From assembly GCA_026545765.1 (NCBI GenBank), contig CM048841.1, positions 64,431,354-64,495,353 on the forward strand: a stretch of DNA of 64,000 nucleotides, in the 5' to 3' direction. The notes beneath the pieces were generated by a model that searched no databases, was not told where the DNA came from, and was given only the letters and a program-made list of their open reading frames with translations. This DNA comes from Plantago major (taxonomy: Eukaryota > Streptophyta > Magnoliopsida > Lamiales > Plantaginaceae). The stretch's first letter is position 1. Every line of letters begins with the position of its first letter. A program made the position numbers and the translations under genes. This document shows positions 31,729 through 43,381 of the stretch, one piece after another.

Positions 31729-34524
31729 GCTCAAACAAGTGCCGAGCAGGCTCCCAATGTTGAGACAAGGGACCTACTTCCCTTCTTCAAAGCTCACACC
31801 TTGCCAAAGCACATTAAATGCTTCAAGAAATGGCAAAGGTTAAGGTGCTCTGATCTCTCTGAAATATTGAGAATCACAGATCAACCAAACAGACGAGCAC
31901 GGGCTCTTGACTTGGAGACATACATCCATGCAATGTTCCCTATCGAGCGATTACGATTGCGACTCTATTGCATAAGGATTTCTCCGAGAAGTGGCGCCTG
32001 ATTTGATACAAGCCTTTGAGCAGGCGGATGGTCGACAAGATTACAAATGGCATTTAAGCCGGTCCCTTTAAACTCTGCAATTTATACCTTCTGAACAAGA
32101 AGAGGTTAATGGGCAGAAGATCACTATTCCTGAAGTGATCAATCTTGTATCTGAAGATGATGAGGAGGAAGAAATAAACGAAAATGACTTCGATGAACCT
32201 CCCACTAACCATCACCAAAAGGATGACACAGATAAAAAGGATGATGATGCCCCTGCACCAGGGACCGGAGGAATTTCACTAAGAAATGATGCCTCAGCTG
32301 CTGAAAAGCACTCTGAGAAGACTTCACAGAAATCTCCGTCTCCATCTCCTCAGAAATCTACTCATCCATCTTCTAACCAACACCCAGTTACTACTGAACA
32401 AGTAGTTGAGCTTTCTGAAGAAACCAATCAGAAAATCTTAAACACTCAAACCAGATCTGCTCAATTCAGACAACTGTTGGAAGAAGAACAACAACTCCAT
32501 CTTCAACTGGAAGATCAAATAGCTAAATCCAGAGACAAGCTTGATCTACTACAAGATCAATATATGCAAGAAATGATTGCTTACTCTGAGGTTAAAGAGC
32601 TACAGGATGCTGTAAATGATATCACCAAAGAACTCGATACTGAACAAGTATCTGAAGTCAAGCATGATGCTAAGGCTGCATCATCTTCAAAAGAAGTACC
32701 ATCCTCCTCCCAGAAAGGAAAGAAATCAATCTCTGAGATGGTTGCTGGACTCGATACAATCGATGAAAATGTCCAAGAGGATGAAGATCACTGGGCTGAT
32801 TACTCAGATGATGAAGAAGACAAGACTTTGGCAGAGCACCGCAATGAACATCTAGCGGTTTCTCACCTGAAAAGGAAGCTGATTGCTCCTACAATATTCA
32901 GCAAACTACCAAATGTCCACTCCAATGAATACATGAACAGATGCCAAGTACTGGCTCATCTGAAAAAGGAGATGTCTTCACAAAACAAGGAAGTAATTGC
33001 CCCCGTCCCCTCTGAAATGAAAAGGTTCACTGAGCTCGTTACTCAGAGAACAACTAGCATAGTCATTGCTCAGAAAGATCTGGGAATGATAAGGGATGAT
33101 GATGCGTCTTTAGCTTAAAAAGCTTTCCAAGAGGCAAGTTACACTGCTGGAAAATCAGATGCCATCCTAGGCCCATTGGCAGAGCTAACTGATAAGGACA
33201 ATGGACTTATCAAGCAAAATCAGGAGCTCAAAGCCGAACTTCAGAAGTTGGTCACTGCCTATAATTATTTACAAGGGCACTTTAAATCTCTCTCAGATTC
33301 CTTTATGAGACTGAGTCAGCCAACAATGACTAAGGGGGAAAGAATGTACAAATCTGTACCTCAAAGTCAGGGGGAATGGGAAGAAGGAGAAGAAAACAAG
33401 AAGAAATCTGGAGCTGGTGCGGCTCAGAAAGGAAGAAGAAACATGAAAACTTCCCAACCACCACTCAGAATAAATGAACCCTCCTCAAACCAAGCTGCTT
33501 CCCAGAAACCTACTGAAGGAACTAAAATGATAACAAGGGCCATGGCACAGAAACCTCCAAGGAGTACCTAGGCTCCAAGGAGAAGACAAGTTAAAGGGAT
33601 TGATGAATCTTCTGAAGAAGAAGAAGGTCAAATCAAGTCCCTGGGCAATGAAGAAGGCTGTAAAACTCTCACAAGATCTAATCTTGATGATGATGAGAAG
33701 CGATGAAGATGAAGCTCCTCTTCACGGAAAAAGGAAAATTGAAAGCCTAATCGAGCCCATAGTCGCAAAGCCCTAGCGCCTAAAACACCCTCTGGAAATA
33801 CCAAGTCTATCCAGGGTGGTTCTTCAAGCAACAACCCCAAAGAGAATTCAAGATAGAGAAGGAACAGACTGAGAGCTGAGCAAAGACAAAGTCAACTTCC
33901 ACTCAGGCCAGAAGAAGCCAAAATAGAGTATGTGAAGTATGACAATGATTCCTCTGTCTACAGGTGCATCAATCAGAAAAATGGCTATTGGATTCTGGAA
34001 CTTAATCATCTATTGGTAAATTCAAGATTTCCAGAACCAATCCATAAACAACTTATGGCATGGAGAAAAGATAAGCCAACCTTGATCAACACCAATCACA
34101 TTAAAGCCTGGTTGGATAAGTTGTCAAGAGAACTGAAGCCATGAGAAAGGATCTCTCTGATGAATGTCCATATGGAAAGCCAGATGATGTGCACAGAATT
34201 CTGAATATCACAGGAACAGGCACAAGAGCAAGACTCGCTGTAGAACCCTATGAATCGTTCTATCTAACTGAAGATCAATACAAGGGTGACATCATATATC
34301 TGAGGATTATCTATGAATACTTCAAGCTTTCATATATCAGAATAGAGCATGCCTGGAAGTGGGGAAAGTACCTATGGGTCAAACATTTTGTCAAGAAAAA
34401 TCCTACCAAAACCTATAAAGAGGTCTGTGGATTTGCCAGAGACACTGAGATGCTCGTCAGAACACTTCTCTATGATTATTCTGATGACATCAAAAGGTTT
34501 GGAGCTAGGAAATTTGCAGACTGA

Positions 34525-34898
34525 TCCATAGAAATACTGTTGAAGACTTGAAGAGATTGAAGACTTGAAGACTAGTTTATTAGGATGTTTACTTGGAGCT
34601 TGGTTACTCCTGTTGTCCTAACTTATTATGTAGTTTTTGTATTTTTGCTGACTGAGTCAAACTTGTTCTAAGTATTGAAGTTATCTGTAATCTCTCTTTG
34701 TAACTTATCTGAAGAACTTACTCTCAGATAGTATTCTATAAAAGATAACTTGTCAGCAAAGATCACACCTTGTGATTTGGTTGATGTTTACTTTCTGCAC
34801 TTAATTAAATAATTTGAAGATCTTAAGAAAAGATTAAGTGTTGGATTGTTCACTCATCCAGATTTGTAATAGGTTAGATAGTCATCGTTGACTGATCA
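34525..34898 (+). other. A: spacer between third ORF and polypurine tract
   Basis: Non-coding, with GAAGACTTGAAGA-type short repeats at 34541-34575. The same spacer occurs in B (17773-18146), which shows it is part of the element. Confidence 0.6.
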
Positions 34899-34912
34899 AA
34901 AAGGGGGAAATT
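34899..34912 (+). promoter_or_regulatory. Element A polypurine tract
   Basis: AAAAGGGGGAAATT abuts the 3' LTR start TGTTGGG. Its last bases resemble the repeated unit that opens the LTR. Confidence 0.8.
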
Positions 34913-36641
34913 TGTTGGGAAATTTCTTGAGAAATTTGTTAGGAAATTTGTTAGATATTTTGTTAGAAATATCTGTTTAGATTTTGATCAGCAACATGAT
35001 AACTTATCTTAGTCTCAGAAAGGTGATTAGTACTCTTGGTTCACTTGAACATTGTAAAAGAGGAAACTCACTAAGTATGATAGTCTAGCTAATCTTGTAT
35101 AGGATGTTAGGTCTCAAAATGTAATTTTTATTTTATGACGAGAAGACCAAGAAGAAGACATCCAAGCAGAACAAGCTCAACGACATTGAAGACTTGAAGA
35201 AACTGCACAAGATTACTGAAACTGTTTTTCAGATACCTTAGTCAGATATCTTGAAGACACGAACAGTTTTAAACAAACTGTGTCACAAGAGATATCTGAG
35301 AAATAAAAGGCCTATCTGAAAACAAGGAAAGTGTCCACAGATATCTATTCTCAGATACCTTGAGCATTAACCACATTTCTGAAAAAGAAATATATATATT
35401 GCAAACAAAGTTGTTTCAATAAATAGTGGTATCTGAAGATTGAAGATAAGGACGTGCAAAGAATCAGATAACACTAGTCTCTGATACAAAGCATAGTTCC
35501 GTTGGCACTACAGGGCAAAAAGTATAGTACAATGCATTTAATGCACGGACAGAGATGTCTGAATAAAAGCAACGGCAGCTTCTCAAGAAGAAGACAAAAC
35601 CTGCTACAGTACTATACACAGATATCAATAGTTTGAATTTGAGCCTAACGGATACTATCCAAACGGCACTCAAATTCATCTATAAATATCAACACTTAGA
35701 CTGCTTGAAGAGACGACCTTGAACTACACGACATAACTTGAAAACGCTGAACATCTTACTCTCTCAAAGCAACTTACTTATCCTCAAAGCTTTCTGTTGC
35801 GACCAAAGCTTTTGATCTTGAGTAACACTGAAGTTCTAAGTGTCCTGATCCTAAACAAGCATAGCTATCTGTGAAAGAGTTGAAACGAAAGATCAAGTAT
35901 CTGAGATTCATTCTCTTGAACATTTATCTAAGACTTGGGTCAGTAAAAAGAACAAGATACCATACATTGAAAAGTGTATTAAGTATACTTGATTCACAGA
36001 GCTATCTGAATAACTGAATAAGTTATTAAAGAAGCTCATCTGACAACTCAAACCAAAACCAACACCATAACTGGCGTGGAGTACAGGAAGTACTTAGTTT
36101 GAAAAATCAGGGAATAACTCCAAGGTTACCGGAGTATAGGAAGTACTTGATTTGGGAAACTAAGGAATAACTCCAAGGTTATTGAGTATAGGAAGTAATT
36201 AGCTTGGGAAGCTAGGGAATAACTCAAAGGTTTCTGAGTACAGGAAGTACTTGGCTGTGAAAGCCGGGGAACAACTCAGGGGGAACATTTGGTTGGGAAC
36301 CAATTGTTTAAGAATCTTAGAATAGGATTATTGTAAGGTGAACTCAATTATCTGTTCTAGTGAATTCTAGGTCTCTGGTAGACCGAAGTGGATTAGTTGG
36401 AGGATTACGCCACCTCCAGATACCACTATACTTCTGTTATTTACCTTTACGTATTTATATCTCAGCAACACACACACACTTTAACTGCTTTACGCACTTA
36501 TCTTTATTAAGTCTTCCGCGCTCTGATTCTAAGTATCAGATATCTATTCAGATATCTGAGAAATAGTTTTTATCGACAAAAGTTTTAAAAGACTATTCAC
36601 CCCCCCTCTAGTCTTTTACTTTGCCGTTATCTGGACCAACA
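34913..36641 (+). mobile_element. Element A 3' LTR
   Basis: This 1729-bp LTR is nearly identical to 20419-22175. Differences noticed include single substitutions, one fewer 12-bp unit at the start, a shorter (CA)n tract (about 36468-36478) and a few single-base indels. TATAAATA is at 35681-35688. It ends CCAACA, followed by CATCA. Confidence 0.9.
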
Positions 36642-36646
36642 CATCA
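36642..36646. repeat. Element A target duplication CATCA (right)
   Basis: Exact copy of 20414-20418. It falls in the GAT-rich acidic codons of the B third ORF. Confidence 0.9.
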
Positions 36647-39600
36647 TCATCATCCTTCTTATCTTCATCCTTGTGATGGTCAGAAGGAGGATCTTCATAA
36701 TTGTTTTCATCAGTTTCCTTTTCGTCCTCATCTTCAGAGACCAGATTGATCTCTTCTGAAATAGTGACCGTTTGCCCATTAACTTCCTCTTGTTCAGAGG
36801 GTATATACTGTAGAGTCTGGGGCAAAGTAGGCTTGAATGACATTTGTAGTCTGGTCTGACCATCAGCTTGGTTGAAAGCTTGGATCAGCTTTCTGGCCAC
36901 TTCCTTGACAAACTCCTTATCCATCAATGTTCCGAAAGAATATTGTTCAGTGGGGAACATTGCATGGACGTAGTTTTCCAAGTCAAGGGCTCGTGCTCTC
37001 CTTGTGTGGTGATCAGTCACCTTTAAGATTTCAGAAAGATCGGAGCATCGGAGCTTTTGCCATTTCTTAAAGCATTTCAGATGCTTTGGCAATGTGTGTT
37101 CCTTGAAGAAAGGAAGCAGGTCCTCTTTCTCATCAACAGGGACCTTAGTGGCACTTGTTTGAGCCTGAAAGAAAGAGTTTTGAGTTAGATTCAAAACTTG
37201 TGTAGATATCTGAGTACGAGTGTAGTTAGGTTTCTGAGTTACCTGAATGAGTACATCAGGCTCAGAGACTTGTACTACTGAGGCAGGGGGTGTCTCAGAT
37301 ATCTTGTTGTGAGGTAGAGACTTGGAAGTCTGGTCCTCATCAACCTTTCTTTCTGCTTGATCCTGAGAATTAAAATTACCATAATACTTAGGAAGTTGTC
37401 ATGAAAGAATTTATGCAATTTAAGCTTGAATGATTTCTGAGTTTTCCACTTACTTCTCAACAGGAGGCTCAGAATCATTTTTCGCAGAAACTTTCTCAGT
37501 TTCTGGTGTTCTTTCTGGTGATGTTGCCTTGGGGGCTTCATCAATTTCCATGGGTGCAGGGGATGTCGCAACTCTTTCCCCTTGCACTTCTACTTCTGAA
37601 TGAGCCTGTAAGTAGAAAGTATTGAAGAATTAGAGAAGAATTTACAGTAACCCATGATGAAGAATGTTTGTCACTGAGTTTTATATACCTTCACACTAGA
37701 AGGCTCAATGATATTTTCTTCAGAAACCTTGATGGTCTCTGGGTCCTTTTCTGGCATTTCTGCCTTATCTCCTTCTTTCTCAGTTTGAGCCTATTAGAAA
37801 CATCCACTTAATTAGTTAAGTATATTAACATATAAATGAAAAGTAATATCTTAAGGAACTCTTTATCACCTGTAGCACAGGCTCAGATTCCTTAAGAGGC
37901 GAGGTTGTTTAAGCCTCCTTCTCAGTCTCTGAGGCAAGCTTTCCAGCTTCCTCTTGTTCTTGTGTTTCTAATTCAGCCTGTAACAAAGAAATTTTATTAA
38001 CTAACAAGATTAATAAACACAAATTATCACAAGTAGAGAGTTAAACCATTCAGCTACCTGAGCAGTGTCAGGCTGATTGGTCTCTGGAACTTGTGACCCT
38101 TCTATGTTTTGGTCTTGTTGTTCCATTTCAGCTTCTTTCTTTGAAGTTTCAGGTACTTCAGACCTTTCCTGAGTATGCAACTCAGTTGCCTCCCCTGGTT
38201 GATCATTCCGAGTAGATGTCTCAGTCTGATCCCTCTCATTGAGTTGGGAACCTGCTCTTTTGCAGGATTTTCTTCAGCAATGAAGGATGCTGGTATCTGC
38301 AGCTCAAGTACCATTTCAGCAGTATCCTCATCTGGCTGTTGTGGTTGTTGTGCTTGAGACATACTGTTGAGTGTTGAGGCAATGGCAGTATCCTCCAACA
38401 TTAAGCTATCACTCATCAGAGCATCTTCAAAATGCTTCAGTCTTTCTTGCTCTGATGGTGTAATTTGTCCAGTTACCTTGGACACTGTTGCTTCTTTAGC
38501 AACCTTTGAAACAGGTGCTTGTTCAGCAACCTGTGGTGTAGGTTCTTCTTCAGATACCTCTACACCAGTTACTTTTTCAGTAACCTTAGCCCTTTTTGAT
38601 TTTTCTAGGACTTGAGAGATGACTAATTCATCATCTTCATCGTCAGAGCTCTCATCAGCATTAGGAATTGATTGGTCCATAATTCCTGCGGTTTCTGCAG
38701 ATAGGGCTTGGTATCTGTCACTACTTTCTTTAGCAGCATTGATGAGTTCATCAGCAAGGCTTTCGGCAATAGTCTTGACATTTCTGAAATCACTTTATCT
38801 TGCTGAGTCTACTTGTTCAGTAGTCGATACCTCTTTTGCAGCATTGATGAGTTCATCTGCAGCGACGACAGGTATCTGGGAATCGACAACCTCAATGGGT
38901 GTGCCTTCTGATTTGCCAGCAGACTTCTTTCGTGAAGTTCTGGGCTTCTTGGTCGCAACCTTTTCCTCAGATACCTCTTCAGTCTTTCGCTTCTTGGAAC
39001 CTTTCTGAGATCCAGTAACCTTTTTCATCATGTTCGTATACTCATATTTGTAGAGTAGGTTACTGTTGGCTGTGTCAGCCTTCTCTCTGAGCTCAATGCC
39101 ATGCTTTTCCAGCAAGTAGCATATATTTAGACCATAGCTTACTGTGGTCTTTGGCTCAGCAAGTCCCTCAACGATTTTAGGCTCAAAGCCTTGAATCTTC
39201 TTCAAAAACTTCATAAAGGCGTACTTCCCCAATTGAAAGGGTTTTCTAGCCTTTTGTCTTGTTGTTCCAACAAGAACATCATCATCCAGCGTTCTTGGCT
39301 TATCTGGTCAGCACCTCCTTGTAGACCATCAAAGCATCTGTGAAGAATGCATGCCAACACATCCCAATGAGCCAGCAGATGTCCGGTTCTGATGTCAGCA
39401 AGCTTGAAATCAGTGGGTGTATCTGATTTTTCAAGATCACACACATCACTGTACAGTTGTTTTACACCTTCAAGGAGATCATCATCCTTGGTGTCTATTT
39501 CAAAATCCTTTCCATGATTTTGAAGGTCAAACAATTTGCAGAAAGTTGTTAAGTCCAGAAGGATTTCCTTTCCTTGGACTGAAGTTTTTATAGACACTAT

Positions 39601-39945
39601 TGCAGTGCCTTCAGAAACACAGGATATAATCCTGGAGTTGTTGTAGAATTCTAACACATCTAGTGAAGAGATTCTACTGGGTAGAGCTGATAGAAAACCC
39701 TTGATTTTTGCCTTTTCAAGCATGTCAAGTATCAGCTTTCTATCGGCTTGATTTTCAACTGCAGCCGTGAGGTATTCCTCAATCATGGCACCACCCCAAA
39801 TCATTCTATGATTTGAAGTCCAATGATCGGGATTGAAGTCTCCTACCAACCGATTGTTTACAACTACTAATTCTGGTGGTTGCTTTTCAGCAGTACCAGT
39901 GGTAGTATTTTGGGATTTCTGGGTAGAAGCACGTTTTAGAGCCAT
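36647..39945 (-). pseudogene. Element B third ORF, 5' half with introns
   Basis: ATG at 39945 opens a frame with the best view of the N-terminal domain: NPDHWTSNHRMIWGGAMIEEY, SSLDVLEFYNNSRIISC, VQGKEILLDLTTFCKLFDL, AHWDVLACILHRCFDG. The order, FYNN then V.GKEI..L....LF.L, recalls domains annotated as plant transposon proteins, but I cannot confirm this. Next come NWGKYAFMKFLKKIQGFEP, a basic nuclear-signal-like stretch (KGSKKRKTEE, KKPRTSRKKSAGK), acidic linkers and the small exons. The last exon starts at 37164 (AQTSATKVPVDEKEDLLPFF...HLKCFKKW) and runs into element A at 36646. A 1-bp deletion near 39225, stops near 38793 and 37905 and a base lost at 37454 break the frame. Confidence 0.75.
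37165..38251 (-). other. Intron cluster in the B third ORF
   Basis: On the minus strand, introns lie at 38251-38169 (83 bp, weak GTTCCC donor), 38057-37978 (80), 37869-37791 (79), 37688-37606 (83), 37453-37363 (91) and 37242-37165 (78). The exons between are 111, 108, 102, 152 and 120 bp, against 111, 108, 102, 153 and 117 in A. Borders are GT..AG throughout, with pyrimidine-rich 3' ends. The agreement of position, phase and length in two diverged copies is the main evidence for real introns. Confidence 0.75.
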
Positions 39946-40397
39946 CTCCTTATAGCGTAAGTTTTTCGAAGGTCTGTAAGAGATTAGGGTGAAAGATTAG
40001 TGATTCTTTGCAGAAAAACTAATTTGGGAGCAGAGATTTGCAGAGAAGTAGAAGAAAGAATTTTGCTATTCTTGTGCAAGTCTGAATGTTGGATTAGGCG
40101 AAAGTGAATTCTTTTGCCAAAATCCTATATATATAGTAATGTAATCTCAATAGACATATACATAGAAATTAATTTTGTGTGTAAGTATCTGTGTATTGCA
40201 GACAGACGTGGGTAAAAGCTTGTTCGGCATTAAATGCATAGTGGGCCTTGTCTGAATTTCAACAGTCCACTATTTTCAGAGAATTAATCTCTGCCGTAAA
40301 GATCAATCGTCCATTTCATGAAGGGTCACCATTGCTTCTTCAGCAATGATCACAATCAACAATTGTAGTTGTGCCCATTTAATGAATTTTGGCTATT
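39946..40397 (-). other. Leader of the B third ORF
   Basis: This is the counterpart of 28450-28957 in A. It includes GCATTTAATGC (about 40229-40239 on the plus strand, palindromic) and the TATA box. It ends at a rearranged junction with pol at about 40398. Confidence 0.6.
40126..40136 (-). promoter_or_regulatory. Internal TATA box before the third ORF (B)
   Basis: CTATATATATAGG lies on the minus strand about 185 bases before the ATG at 39945, in the same sequence context as in A. Confidence 0.5.
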
Positions 40398-40426
40398 AGC
40401 AATGATCACAATCAACAATTGTAGTT
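40342..40426. repeat. 29-bp direct repeat at a deletion junction in B
   Basis: The 29 bases at 40342-40370 (AGCAATGATCACAATC and on) recur exactly at 40398-40426. There they join directly to the truncated RNase H (DRKSTS). The whole C-terminal part of RNase H and about 300 bp of spacer present in A are missing. Confidence 0.8.
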
Positions 40427-43381
40427 CATGAGGTGCTTTTTCTATCAAGCAGTGATCCAGCATAGTCGGCATCTGAATAGCCAACCAAACTCAATCCACT
40501 ATCTTTTGGATACCACAATCCAACTTCTACAGTACCTTTTACATACCTCAATATTTTCATAGCAACGTTGTAGTGTGATTGCATTGAATTTGTCTGAAAT
40601 CTAGCACACACTCCAACTGCATATTGAATATCAGGTCTACTTGCAAGGTGAGAGAGATCCAATCAATTTCCTATACTTGTGTTCTTCAACACTCTTGTCA
40701 GATTCAGTATAGGTCATTTTGGTTCCAATGCTCATTGGTATCTTAGCATTCTTTTCAAAAGGCTTTAGATTAAAATTGTTGAGCATGTCCTTTGCATACT
40801 TTGTTTGACTAATGAATATTCCATCATTGAGTTGCTTGACTTGCAGCCCTAGGAAGTAATTCAATTCTCCCATCATGCTCATCTCGAATTTACATTTCAT
40901 TCAAAGTTGACAAAGTCTTCACAAAGTTGCTTGTCTTTAGATCCAAATATAATGTCATCAACATATACTTGAACTAAAAGTAGTTTCCCATCATGGTTCA
41001 ATGTGAAGAGTGTTTTATCAACATCTCCTTTCTTGAAACCGCTTTTTAGTAGGTATTTGGCCAATGTATCGTACCATGCTCATGGAGCTTGTTTCAGCCC
41101 ATACTGAGCTTTCTGAAGCTTATAGACCATCCTACTTTCTAAGGAAACTTCAAAACCTGGTGGTTGCTCAATATAGACTTCCTCAGCAAGTTCACCATTT
41201 AGGAATGCACTCTTGACATCCATTTGATAAACTGTAAAGTCATTATGAGCTGCAAAGGCTAGAAAGAGTTATTGCATAAGATCTATCTTGCATAAGATTC
41301 ATCAAAATCTAGTCCTTCATCGGGTGAAATCCTTTGGCAACCAACCTAGCTTTGTTTTGTTTCACGGTTATTTCACGACTCATTTATTTTGTTTCGAAAA
41401 CCCACTTGGTTCCGATTACGATATTCCACAACAAATGGAACGGTTTCTTTTGTTTCTCTCAAATTGATCCAACTCTTCTTGCATTAGATCCAATCTTGAT
41501 CCTTTAATGCTTCTTCTATAGTCTTTGGTTCAATGTTTGAGATGAAACATCCATAGAGACAATTTGCATTTTCAAATATTCTTCTAGTTCTAACTCTTCG
41601 TGTCTATGGACCAATCGATCACATCCTTGCGTGAGAATGATTTCTTATCCATTTCATAATGGGTTTTGAACTAGTAGGATTAATATCATTTTGATTTGAA
41701 TGTGAATCAATATGATCTTGATGAAATACTTGTGCAGTATCTGGGATATCTGACAAATGGGAAATGCCATGGATATCTGACACTTTTTCAGTGTTAGAGA
41801 TATCTGGAACTTGCATTTCAGATTTCATTTCATTTGATAATACTTCATGATGAAGGTTCTCAGTAACCTGTTCCATTTCTGGAATTCTCATAGGAAATTC
41901 TTCATCATGTTTTAGAGTCATCTGGTTGTTACTAAGCATTGGTTGCTTTTCATCGTCAGACTTATCCTCTATTTGAATGGTAGAATTGTTTCCTTTCGAG
42001 GATCCTTTTTCAGAATCTTTAATCAACAGTTCTTTGAACCTATCTGAGAGATCATCATTCAAGAGTACTTTCTTGTTTCCTTCATAGAATACTATATGAA
42101 CAAATTCTTCGATCTTTTGCGTTCTTTTGTTGTAGATTCTGTAGGCTTTGCTATTCAGAGAATAACCAAGAAATATTCCTTCATCTGCCTTTGGTTGAAA
42201 TGTTCTCAAGTATTCTTTTCCATTGTTAAAAACGTAACATCTACAACCAAACACCCTTAGATGTTTGATACTAGGGGGTCTACCAATGAAAAGCTCGTAA
42301 AGAGTTTTGTCATGGTGTTTATTGATCAGACATCTATTTTAAGTGTAGCATGCTGTGTTTACAGCTTCAACCCAATAGATTCAATTATTTCAGTGTCAGC
42401 CAACATTGTTCTTGCTGCTTCTTTCAGGGTCCTATTCTTTCTCTCAGCAACACCATTTTGTTGTGGTGTCCTTACAGAAGATAGTTGATGTTGTATACCT
42501 TTGCAGGTACAAAACTCTTTGATGTACTGGTTCACAAACTCAGCTTCAGTCTGCTCGATTACAGATACCTTGTCATTTTTCACGACTTCGAGCTTATTCA
42601 GCAAGTTAGGTATCTCAACCCTTGCATGAGATTTGTGTTTGAGAAAGACAACCCAAGTGAATCTTGAGTAATCATCAACAACAACCAGACCATACTTCTT
42701 TCCTGCATAACTAGTTACTGAGGATTCAAAAAGATCAATATGTAACATTTGCAGTGGCCTTTCACTGGAATGTCTAGTTTTAGACTTGAAAGATGTTTTG
42801 GATTGTTTTTCCATTTGGCAAGCTGAGCATACACCTTCTTTTCTATATGCCATTTTGGGTAAACCAACCACCAACTCTTTCTTGGCTAGCTTATTCAGTA
42901 TTTTGAAATTCAAGTGACTCATTCTTTTATGCCATAGCCAATTTTCTTCAGTGTGGCCAGATTGAGTCACCATGAGACATTCTTCGGTTGTGGCGGATGC
43001 CCAATCAGCAACATAAAGATTTCCTTTATGCCTTGCAACCAAGACTGTCTGCTTTGACTCATTGTCAATCACTTTACATAGTTTTGACTTGATCTTGACA
43101 GTGTACCCTTTGTCTACTAGTTGACTCATGCTTAGGAGATTATATTTCAATCCCTTTATATGAAGTACTTCAGAGATTGTAAGGGCTCCAAACTTCAAAT
43201 TTCCATAACCTATGGTTGGATTTTCATCTCCTCCAGCAAACCTGATAATTGGTCCATCATTGCACTTTTTGTAGTCAATCAGATTTGCTTTGTCTCCTGT
43301 CATGTGCTTCCCACATCCACTATCAAAATGCCACTTTGAATTGGTCTTTAGAGTGTTCTGCACAAAACAGGAAATAGTAGA
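40427..43381 (-). pseudogene. Element B pol (broken, RNase H truncated)
   Basis: The first frame (43381-42359) is long and open. It carries protease with WHFDSGCGKHMTGD, the integrase zinc region (HTEENWLWHKRMSHLNF...CSACQMEKQ) and the integrase core with LHIDLFESS. The second catalytic Asp motif is altered (EQTEAEFVNQ), while the Glu motif GVAERKNRTL is kept. The next frame (42254-41619) has FGCRCYVFNNGKEYLRTFQP and the acidic linker. The RT part, 41600-40900, is scrambled by several frameshifts. RT/RNase H text resumes at 40900 and ends abruptly at DRKSTS (40427), removing the RNase H C-terminus. B cannot supply its own pol. Confidence 0.85.

Larger units (their letters stand above)
28958..34524 (+). 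pseudogene. Element A third ORF with introns (large unknown protein, broken)
   Basis: This sense-strand coding region lies between pol and the 3' LTR. The ATG at 28958 is shared in place with B (39945). The first exon (to 30635) codes for a globular-looking N-terminal part (FEINTKDDELLEGV, MVHWDVLACILHDA, FNWGKYAFMKFVKKIQGFEP), then a basic nuclear-signal-like segment and acidic linkers (DESSDDEDDELVISQVLE). Small E/T/P/Q-rich exons follow, separated by introns at 30636-30718 (weak), 30830-30911, 31020-31098, 31201-31287, 31441-31533 and 31651-31728. The last exon runs from 31729 with LLPFFKAHTLPKHIKCFKKW, coiled coils (32440-32650, 33200-33260) and the aromatic C-terminal domain to TGA 34524. 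Frameshifts and stops occur near 29043-29340, 30925, 31940-32130, 33116, 33570-33700 and 34115. It takes the position of the envelope-like ORF of Sireviruses, but no membrane segment is visible. Confidence 0.75.
20419..36641 (+). mobile_element. Element A: full-length Sirevirus-like Copia element
   Basis: This 16.2-kb plus-strand element has LTRs of 1757 and 1729 bp, target duplication CATCA, a primer site at 22178, gag 22293-24785, pol 24786-28269, a third coding region 28958-34524 with introns, and a polypurine tract at 34899-34912. It is inserted in the third coding region of element B, in opposite orientation. The two LTRs differ at only about 20 places by eye, so insertion is recent. Even so, gag, pol and the third region carry many frameshifts and stops. 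It was either mobilised in trans as a defective copy, or parts of the assembly are inaccurate. Confidence 0.9.

Noticed and set aside
28958..34524. Third ORF as a retroviral-type envelope gene
   Set aside because: Position fits the envelope-like ORF of Sireviruses, but I found no signal peptide, fusion peptide or transmembrane helix. The name envelope is therefore not supported.
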